64,000 bases of DNA from Lysinibacillus irui. GTDB taxonomy: Bacteria > Bacillota > Bacilli > Bacillales_A > Planococcaceae. This document shows positions 58,215 to 64,000 of this stretch, piece after piece. Made by a program: the position numbers and the translations under genes. The notes beneath the pieces are model-generated. The model did no database searches and was not told the DNA's origin. It worked only from the letters and a program-made list of their open reading frames with translations. How positions within the stretch are numbered: the first letter of the stretch is position 1; every line of letters begins with the position of its first letter. The DNA lies in the NCBI RefSeq assembly GCF_028877475.1, contig NZ_CP113528.1:124001-188000 (forward strand), given 5' to 3'.

Positions 58215-59165
58215 TTAATTAATTTTTGGAAATGAAACTACATTACTATTTTTAGTAGATAATTGAGTGTTCAATTCCATAGATTTTTTTTCGTAATACG
58301 GTTCATATTCACTTCCCCAGGATGGAATAGTCTTACTTGGGTAAGGGAATGGAGCAAAATGTGGATTCTTCCATTCAGGGAAATGATCTGGAATAGTAAG
58401 GCCTTGAATGGTTAATTCACAGCGTTGTCTACGCTCCATTTCTAAATAATAGGCTCTTACAAAAGTAATACCAACTTCTCGATCTGGAAATGCATCTCTC
58501 CATGTAACTTGTATCATGCAGTCGTTTTCTTTTAGCTCTCGATCCAAACGTAAGGGATTGAACTTAATGAAAGCCTCAATCATGAATAAACCGCGTTGGA
58601 ATGTTGCTAGAGTAAAAGGAAGCGTCAGAAGTGGCCAATCCTTTAACATGGATTGCTCTAATATGAAGTGAACGAAGAATATCCAAATAAAAGGTACCAA
58701 GAGATACAAAAGGCATTTGGTAATATTCTTTATTCCGATTACGTCAAAATAAGTGGGGCGACTCCAAGGTTCAATGGAATCGAAATCTTGTAGAACATAT
58801 ACTCTATCTCGAAACGAATTAACGACTAAGCGATAAAATGTATCGTTGATATAAGCATAATCAGTTGGCCGTATCGACCCTGGAGGATTTTTTAAGTAGA
58901 GTAACATAATAGGGGGAACATAGGGCGTGTTAAAATACCTCTGAATTTCAGCAAGATATTGATTAACCCTCATATCCTCCATTATGTCGTACTTATAATT
59001 CTTTGCTTTGGGGAATATGGTTTTGCACAACAAGAGTACAAGTAATAAATTCCACCATTCACGAATGAATTGAGTGTAACCAGCAAGCCATCTAGTACCA
59101 TTAAAATAGTCAACTAGCAAGCAAACAGGAAACAACACTAAGATGATTAAAACAGGTTTAAACAT
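58215..59165 (-). CDS. Polytopic membrane protein of unknown function
   Basis: 316 residues, SD GAAGGAAGG. Two N-terminal membrane helices (about 3-20 and 36-52), two more near 148-200, cytosolic parts between and a C-terminal soluble tail. No family recognised. Has its own CCAAACGG leader and is divergent from the 59531 unit. Could belong to the transfer machinery. Confidence 0.65.
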   Translation of the reverse strand: MFKPVLIILVLFPVCLLVDYFNGTRWLAGYTQFIREWWNLLLVLLLCKTIFPKAKNYKYDIMEDMRVNQYLAEIQRYFNTPYVPPIMLLYLKNPPGSIRPTDYAYINDTFYRLVVNSFRDRVYVLQDFDSIEPWSRPTYFDVIGIKNITKCLLYLLVPFIWIFFVHFILEQSMLKDWPLLTLPFTLATFQRGLFMIEAFIKFNPLRLDRELKENDCMIQVTWRDAFPDREVGITFVRAYYLEMERRQRCELTIQGLTIPDHFPEWKNPHFAPFPYPSKTIPSWGSEYEPYYEKKSMELNTQLSTKNSNVVSFPKIN

Positions 59166-59202
59166 TTAATAACCTTCCTTCTCTATGGAATTTTTAGGTA
59201 AA

Positions 59203-59328
59203 TAAAAAAAAGCACCCCATAGCGAAAAAAGCATAATAGCTTCATTCTCTAGGAATGCTTTAATTAAATAATCCCTTCACCGTTTGGTTAGGGTAGTAAA
59301 AGAAAAAATAATTCGATAACTCATTTTA
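59203..59328 (-). promoter_or_regulatory. Extended -10 promoter and CCAAACGG-type leader terminator (minus copy)
   Basis: Minus-strand TGGTAAAAT (-10 at 59328-59323), then CTAACCAAACGGTGAAGGG (to 59274), then AAAGCATTCC pairs with GGGGTGCTTT and eight T (to 59203). It mirrors the plus-strand leader at 59371-59517, so two divergent units share the same control element. Confidence 0.8.
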
Positions 59329-59370
59329 CCATAAAAATTTATTTTAGGTATATTTTAAATTTAAATATGC

Positions 59371-59517
59371 TATAATTTCGGTATACACTTTTTCTTTTTT
59401 TAACTAGAACCTTAACCAGACGGTGAAAGGCTAAAATTTTTAAAACTCATTATGAGGTAATAGCAGGATAAGTCTGTCCTTTTGCTACCCTCATAATGAG
59501 TTTTTTTGTTTTTAAAT
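59371..59517 (+). promoter_or_regulatory. Extended -10 promoter and CCAAACGG-type leader terminator (plus copy)
   Basis: TGCTATAAT (-10 59371-59376); AACCAGACGGTGAAAGG (59414-59430); AAACTCATTATGAGG pairs with CCTCATAATGAGTTT, inner TAGCA/TGCTA, apical GGATAAGTCTGTCC, and seven T to 59517. Confidence 0.85.
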
Positions 59518-59530
59518 AAGGAGGGAACTT

Positions 59531-59782
59531 ATGCAAGAGGTAAAAGTAGTAACAGCATTTGGTTGCTGTGCTTTTTGGCAGACATGTAAATTAGGCACTG
59601 AAACATGTGTCTATGAGGTTAGTAATCCAGCTAAACAACAAGCCTGTGGCACTTTTAAACGTGCTAAACGAGCAGCATCATGTACGAATGTACAAGAAAC
59701 AGTAGAAGTTGATCAATCTCATCAATTAATCGAAAGAAAAACTTTCGAAACAGATGACGATGGACAACTTTCTTTATTTTAA
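59531..59782 (+). CDS. Small cysteine-rich protein ending in a clamp-binding motif
   Basis: 83 residues, SD AAGGAGGGAAC. Six Cys in the first 60 residues, then an acidic tail ending DGQLSLF. QLSLF is the consensus beta-clamp-binding motif. 12 bp before the exonuclease gene. May tether a metal-binding regulator to replication forks. Confidence 0.65.
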   Translation: MQEVKVVTAFGCCAFWQTCKLGTETCVYEVSNPAKQQACGTFKRAKRAASCTNVQETVEVDQSHQLIERKTFETDDDGQLSLF

Positions 59783-59794
59783 GGAGGAATATCA

Positions 59795-60691
59795 ATGAGA
59801 CAAATCTCTATATTTGATGATTATTACGCAGAGGAAAAAATAAGTACTCCCAGTAGAACAAATTGGCTATTAATAGACGGTAACAATTTAATGAATCGAG
59901 CATACTACGCAACTGCAAATAATACTATGACGGCACCTGATGGGACTCCGACAAATGGTGTTACACAGTTTTTGAAGATGTCATTGAATTACCAAAAACA
60001 AATTAATGCTAATATTGTAGTTTTCTTTGATAAAGGTAAGGGATTTCGCAAAAAATTATATCCTCCTTATAAGGAAGGACGCAATGAAACGCCAGAGTTA
60101 TTGACGCAGCAGTTTCCGGTTATAAGAGAAGTATTAACTGCAGCTGGTATTCCGTATTTTTGGAACGAGGATTTAGAGGCAGATGATCTTATAGGCGCAG
60201 CTTGTAATTCGTTAAGCGGCCATAAATATATTCTTTCAAACGATAAGGACTTACTTCAATTAGTTCGAGAAGATGTTACCGTTGTTGTAAGAAAGAATAA
60301 GGTCGATGTAATGGTTACACCCCAACAATTTTCATTAGATTGGGAAGGTTTAAATCCACATCAAATAGTAGATGTTAAAGCACTTGCTGGAGATGATTCC
60401 GATAATATAACCGGTGTCATGGGTATTGGAAACAAAGGAGCAATCAACATTATTAAACATTTTGGGTGTGTAGAAAAAATTGTTATGCCTTTTCCAAAGG
60501 AAATAAAAAGGTATGAGAAGAAATTTGAAGGCAGCGGTATGAGCGATGCTTTGTTTGCAAAAAAATTAACTACCTTGAAGGTAGATACACCGCTTCAAAT
60601 AAAAGAATATGAGATTAACGAATCAGGGCTTATTAACATTTGTGAGATATACGCAATGAAGTCGATTATTAATATGATTATGTATTACTAA
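59795..60691 (+). CDS. 5'-3' exonuclease (Pol I N-terminal/FEN type)
   Basis: 298 residues, SD AAGGAGGA. Acidic metal-binding motifs: LLIDGNNLMNRAYYA (about 26), FFDKGKGFR, LEADDLIGA (about 128), SNDKDLLQLV, ALAGDDSDNITGVMGIGNKGA (about 198-218, with the helix-hairpin-helix). It removes RNA primers or flaps. N-terminal extension starts MRQISIFDD, matching a clamp-binding motif (QISIF). Stand-alone exonuclease without polymerase, as in phages and some Firmicutes. Confidence 0.9.
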   Translation: MRQISIFDDYYAEEKISTPSRTNWLLIDGNNLMNRAYYATANNTMTAPDGTPTNGVTQFLKMSLNYQKQINANIVVFFDKGKGFRKKLYPPYKEGRNETPELLTQQFPVIREVLTAAGIPYFWNEDLEADDLIGAACNSLSGHKYILSNDKDLLQLVREDVTVVVRKNKVDVMVTPQQFSLDWEGLNPHQIVDVKALAGDDSDNITGVMGIGNKGAINIIKHFGCVEKIVMPFPKEIKRYEKKFEGSGMSDALFAKKLTTLKVDTPLQIKEYEINESGLINICEIYAMKSIINMIMYY

Positions 60692-60717
60692 AAGGACTGT
60701 TGATGACAGTTCTTTTT
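60691..60717 (+). terminator. Terminator AAAGGACTGT/ACAGTTCTTTTT
   Basis: Hairpin starting at the last base of the exonuclease stop. Confidence 0.75.
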
Positions 60718-60776
60718 CTATTACTAATAAATTTTATCTTACTTATTGTGAGATTTATTTTAAGGAGGCTAACTGT

Positions 60777-61109
60777 ATGTTAGAAAAGATGTGGAAAGAG
60801 CTTGAAAATGCTGAAGAAAAGTCGATATCGGCTGAAATTCTTGCATGGACCTACTTTAATCCACCAGGAGAGCTGATCAAAGATATACAAGTACATTTTG
60901 ATTCTTGGGATCTAGAGGATTTTGAATTGGTTTATGACCAGGTACTGCAACTTCCACCATTAGAAGGTGAAATGTGGCATGAGACGCGGTTTGGGATTAC
61001 AGATTTTGTTTCAAAAATAGACTTTTTTGAAGGTTCCAATTTGTCGATTTTACCAGAGTATATTTGGTTTAAAGTAAGTAAACCAAAAATAAGACAAAAG
61101 TTCTTTTAG
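60777..61109 (+). CDS. Unknown acidic protein, 110 residues
   Basis: SD TAAGGAGGC. Acidic, Trp-rich, no motif. First of a run of closely packed small genes on the plus strand. Confidence 0.6.
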   Translation: MLEKMWKELENAEEKSISAEILAWTYFNPPGELIKDIQVHFDSWDLEDFELVYDQVLQLPPLEGEMWHETRFGITDFVSKIDFFEGSNLSILPEYIWFKVSKPKIRQKFF

Positions 61110-61120
61110 GAGGAACTGAC

Positions 61121-61588
61121 ATGAACATTGAGATGAAAGCAAGTCAAACAGGAGTCGGCGATCGAGATACTATCAAGAGATTAATGACTCGTTTAACAAT
61201 GGCAAAAGTGTTGGAATTGATGGGACACGACATTCAAAATTACATTTTTTTTAAACAAGAAGCTAATGATTATTCTTATTACCCAATTCAAGCTGTCATG
61301 AATGATATATTAGAGTTTTTTGATGCGGTTAATGCTGATTATACATGGGATGAAGATGATTATATATTAACTCTTAATTTTGACCCAAAAATAAAGCATC
61401 TGGAACTATTTGCTGAATCAATAACTTATGGCTGGGATGACATTGAGGAATATGGTGAATTGGAATTAGAAGAAGTAGTAGAATACCTTGAACATGGCTT
61501 AAGGTTCAATTTACAGGAATACGATGGTGTTCCATTGATGTTTTTTAGGAAATATTATGAGTTATTAAAGGAGAATAATCTAATATGA
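61121..61588 (+). CDS. Unknown acidic protein, 155 residues
   Basis: SD TAGGAGGAAC. Acidic, with YGWDDIEEYGELELEEVVEY. No motif. Overlaps the next start (ATGA). Confidence 0.6.
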   Translation: MNIEMKASQTGVGDRDTIKRLMTRLTMAKVLELMGHDIQNYIFFKQEANDYSYYPIQAVMNDILEFFDAVNADYTWDEDDYILTLNFDPKIKHLELFAESITYGWDDIEEYGELELEEVVEYLEHGLRFNLQEYDGVPLMFFRKYYELLKENNLI

Positions 61589-62670
61589 AAGTAGTAACTA
61601 CTATATCTGAAAATAATTCAGTTAATGTAAAACGATATGAAAATAATGTATGTGTGGGTGAACGAAATATTAGGCTTGTTGATTATTGTAGAGGAATGAT
61701 GAAACCATTACCTATAGGAGCCATATTTGAACACCTAAGTACAGAAACATCAGAGTTAGAAGAATATTTAAAAGAATTAAATGAACCTAAAAATTTTAAT
61801 GAATTTTTAACTATGTTGTTAAAAAACTTATCTGCTTCTTGGTATCAAGATAATCCTATTTTATTAGAGGTTTTGGCAATAGTTATCTCCAAATTAAATA
61901 CTATTAGTGTAGATAATCCGAATATTGTTAATTTCCTTACTGCTGTTACCCACAAAGTGAATGAAATCCCTTTGGGAGATAACTTGGGCACATTGGTAAT
62001 CGAAATTTTAAAGCGATTCTTAAGGGAAAACAGTAACAAGGAACTTGAACAGAAAAAAGTTCAAATATTTGAGGCTATTATTTCAACTTTATCAAGTGAA
62101 CAAAAAGACGAATTACAAAATGTAATTTCACAACTTACTCCACATATGGATGATGAATGGTTTAAACAAATGATAGAAAAGTCTACAGCTATAAAACAGA
62201 AAATAACTTACTTTAGCGGGTCACTGCCACCAGGACTATCTTATATGGGTGTAAATACGTTGGGTACGAGCTATGTTTATGAGGTACCTAAATCAAAGTT
62301 CCGTGTTAAATACCATGGAGCACCGATTGAAGATGTAGGGCATCCTAGATTATTAGCTATATATAAATTAAAAAACGAGGAACAAGTTTCATCAATGAAG
62401 CTTGTAGCGGTTAAAGAGAATGAAGAAATTCATGACTTAATGGATGTATATCATTATCCTTACTCACATGTGTTTTCTGATGGAAAAGTATGCTGGTACG
62501 AGTATGGGAACTTTAAAAAGAGTGATTTGCCACAAATGGCAAATTTATTCTTATCTACAAGTAACTCAAACCATGGTGTTGATTGCTTAAAATTATATAA
62601 AGAAAACGAGGGCAAAGATTTTGATGACTCAAAACTGAAACCACTCGGGAAATTAAAGGAATTGCTATAA
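61585..62670 (+). CDS. Possible E2-like (PRTRC-B-like) protein
   Basis: 361 residues. The N-terminal part has KRYENNVCVGERNI (about 13-26), repeated in the 63585 protein. The C-terminal 120 residues contain YHYPYSHVFSDGKVCWYEYG (about 291-310), resembling the P...NV...G.VC pattern of PRTRC protein B, an E2-like ubiquitin-conjugation fold. Weak match, not proven. A terminator-like hairpin overlaps the stop. Confidence 0.4.
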   Translation: MKVVTTISENNSVNVKRYENNVCVGERNIRLVDYCRGMMKPLPIGAIFEHLSTETSELEEYLKELNEPKNFNEFLTMLLKNLSASWYQDNPILLEVLAIVISKLNTISVDNPNIVNFLTAVTHKVNEIPLGDNLGTLVIEILKRFLRENSNKELEQKKVQIFEAIISTLSSEQKDELQNVISQLTPHMDDEWFKQMIEKSTAIKQKITYFSGSLPPGLSYMGVNTLGTSYVYEVPKSKFRVKYHGAPIEDVGHPRLLAIYKLKNEEQVSSMKLVAVKENEEIHDLMDVYHYPYSHVFSDGKVCWYEYGNFKKSDLPQMANLFLSTSNSNHGVDCLKLYKENEGKDFDDSKLKPLGKLKELL

Positions 62671-62692
62671 CTATAGCAATTCTTTTCTTTTA
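62659..62692 (+). terminator. Hairpin GAATTGCTAT/ATAGCAATTC overlapping the stop
   Basis: Ten-pair stem followed by TTTTCTTTT, before the SD of the next gene. Confidence 0.7.
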
Positions 62693-62705
62693 GGAGGAAA
62701 ACATA

Positions 62706-63044
62706 GTGATTAATATTTCTGACGTAGCAGACACTTTAGAACAAATGGAGCTCCCAGATGAGATGGAAAAACTATCAAAATTACTACAAGCAATATATTT
62801 TAATCAATTTGATAGTTTAGGGCAAATAAGAGAGGTATTTGATGCGACATCAAAAGAAGAACTCATGAAATTGTTCAAGGCCATAAATGAGGAAAAATCA
62901 CTTTCATTTGATGATGACGATTATGAGAGTAAGACACTAGGTGAAAAAGTAACATCTAGTGTATTTAAAAATAGTTACTGGAACGGATTAAGTTGTTCTT
63001 ACTATTGGAATAAATTGAAAAATAATAAAAAGTTATTTATATAG
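62706..63044 (+). CDS. Unknown protein, 112 residues
   Basis: GTG at 62706 (SD TAGGAGGAAAA). Acidic, helical; no motif. Confidence 0.55.
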   Translation: MINISDVADTLEQMELPDEMEKLSKLLQAIYFNQFDSLGQIREVFDATSKEELMKLFKAINEEKSLSFDDDDYESKTLGEKVTSSVFKNSYWNGLSCSYYWNKLKNNKKLFI

Positions 63045-63054
63045 GAGATATGTT

Positions 63055-63567
63055 ATGTATTTCGACATGAAAATTACATTTGAACAGATGTTTACATCAC
63101 TTTATATGATTGATTCACTGATAATTTTTAAGTTAATAGAAGAGTATACAAATAGTAAATTACCAGACCAAAAGAAGTTTTATAATTACGTCAATAATTT
63201 AGAATATGTATCATATGATGATTTTTATTGGCCTTTGGATTCTTTTCTATATCATACGGAAATTGGTGAAATAGTGTATGACGGGGAAGAATTTAATCTG
63301 ACACTTTATTCTGTATGTGCGGCGTTTTTAAAAAAGACTAATTTGGAACCCGATTTGCAAATCGAATTAAACACTCTCATTGATGAAGTTGGTGAGAAAA
63401 TTACGAATGTTGAGGATGGTATTTGTTTTTCAGTACATTGTCACTTCAACGAGAATAAACAAATATTTGAGGGTTTCCTATCGTTTGATAGAGAAGGAGC
63501 TATTTGCTGGCATAGTATATGTAAAATTCTATTAGATACTCATATCGAATGCCAAAAATATTTGTAA
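63055..63567 (+). CDS. Unknown protein, 170 residues
   Basis: SD TAGGAGATA. Acidic; no motif recognised. In the same unit. Confidence 0.55.
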   Translation: MYFDMKITFEQMFTSLYMIDSLIIFKLIEEYTNSKLPDQKKFYNYVNNLEYVSYDDFYWPLDSFLYHTEIGEIVYDGEEFNLTLYSVCAAFLKKTNLEPDLQIELNTLIDEVGEKITNVEDGICFSVHCHFNENKQIFEGFLSFDREGAICWHSICKILLDTHIECQKYL

Positions 63568-63584
63568 TAAAGGAATGAATATAT

Positions 63585-64000
63585 ATGACAACAAAATTAG
63601 TATTCACAATGGAAGAAGGGAATTTCCCATTAATGGAAAGGTACGAAAACGATGTTAAAGTAGGGAATCGTAAAATTACATTGGAAATGTTGTTACGATC
63701 CTTTATCAAAGATGCATCGGTTGACTTGATATTTGATGAATTAATCAATAATAGAACAGATGATATAATAGATTATTTTGAAAATGTTAATGCAGCAAAT
63801 GATAATGGCTACCTGTTTCTTGTCATTCTTTTTAATCAGATACAAGATGGGTTGCTCGATAACTCTAATTTCTCAGAATTAGCAAAGCTTGTTATTGATA
63901 AAGCTGCAGATGATGCTCTAACAGAAGAAGCATTAACTACAGTATTATCATCTTGGATTAATAAAATAAAACGGGTACCGTGTAATGCAAGATACGCGGA
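63585..64000 (+). CDS. N-terminal part of a paralogue of the 61585 protein (truncated by window edge)
   Basis: Open from ATG at 63585 (SD AAAGGAATG) to the right edge. Starts MTTKLVFTMEEGNFPLMER then YENDVKVGNRKITLEMLL, aligning with KRYENNVCVGERNIRLVDY of the 61585 protein. It probably continues into the same kind of C-terminal domain. Confidence 0.7.
   Translation, partial: MTTKLVFTMEEGNFPLMERYENDVKVGNRKITLEMLLRSFIKDASVDLIFDELINNRTDDIIDYFENVNAANDNGYLFLVILFNQIQDGLLDNSNFSELAKLVIDKAADDALTEEALTTVLSSWINKIKRVPCNARYA

Noticed and set aside
1-64000. CRISPR arrays, tRNA and rRNA genes
   Set aside because: No regularly spaced repeats of 25-40 bp, no cloverleaf and no rRNA-like sequence were seen.

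Overview
This 64 kb window is AT-rich, has Shine-Dalgarno-led genes with frequent TTG and GTG starts, and carries DUF3967-like, AbrB-like and IS150-type genes typical of Bacillaceae or related Firmicutes. No rRNA, tRNA or housekeeping metabolic genes were seen. The gene content (actin-like ParM with a partner, a putative replication initiator with antisense RNAs, coupling-protein-like ATPase, replication-relaxation proteins, plasmid copies of ssb, dnaN, primase and a 5'-3' exonuclease) indicates a large, probably conjugative plasmid.

Layout. 1-9.9 kb (minus): one long operon for a Tad/type IVc-pilus-like machine: CpaE-like protein, SAF/CpaB-like protein, two more MinD-like proteins with degenerate Walker A motifs, a TadA/CpaF-like ATPase, a fused TadB/TadC-like membrane platform, and pilin-like proteins running off the left edge. 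10-16.2 kb: regulatory proteins, a long TTAA-rich non-coding region, two iteron clusters with strong palindromes, and an actin-type partition operon. 16.3-26 kb (plus): an inverted-repeat region that could be an oriT, two replication-relaxation-like proteins, a VirD4/TraG-like ATPase and a truncated motif-less paralogue, an S1-domain protein and a small P-loop protein. 26-31 kb: NYN-domain protein and a MoxR ATPase plus HExxH/VWA protein pair. 31.4-34 kb: a remnant of the VWA gene, a complete IS3-family element sitting exactly in the loop of a terminator hairpin, and an SLH-like fragment. 34-44 kb: a large orphan protein with tandem repeats, a type I toxin/antisense RNA module, a GIY-YIG-like protein, an atypical methyltransferase, small membrane proteins and a cell-wall hydrolase. 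44-51.9 kb: primase, SSB, beta clamp, small proteins and a cytosine methyltransferase. 52-55 kb: replication control region (two related minus-strand antisense RNAs, a ribbon-helix-helix protein, a putative Rep, and an AT-rich DnaA-box-like region). 55-64 kb: AbrB/zinc protein with a HEPN-like protein, unknown minus-strand genes, a 5'-3' exonuclease and a run of small unknown genes that includes a possible E2-like (PRTRC-B-like) protein.

The most striking global feature is that many transcription units begin with promoter, short leader, intrinsic terminator, then gene. Six leaders share a CCAAACGGTGAAG-like box upstream of a long terminator, and about eight share a GGAAGCACC-like box at the base of the terminator stem. 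This looks like a plasmid-wide attenuation/antitermination network. All functional statements here come from reading the sequence; no database search was run.
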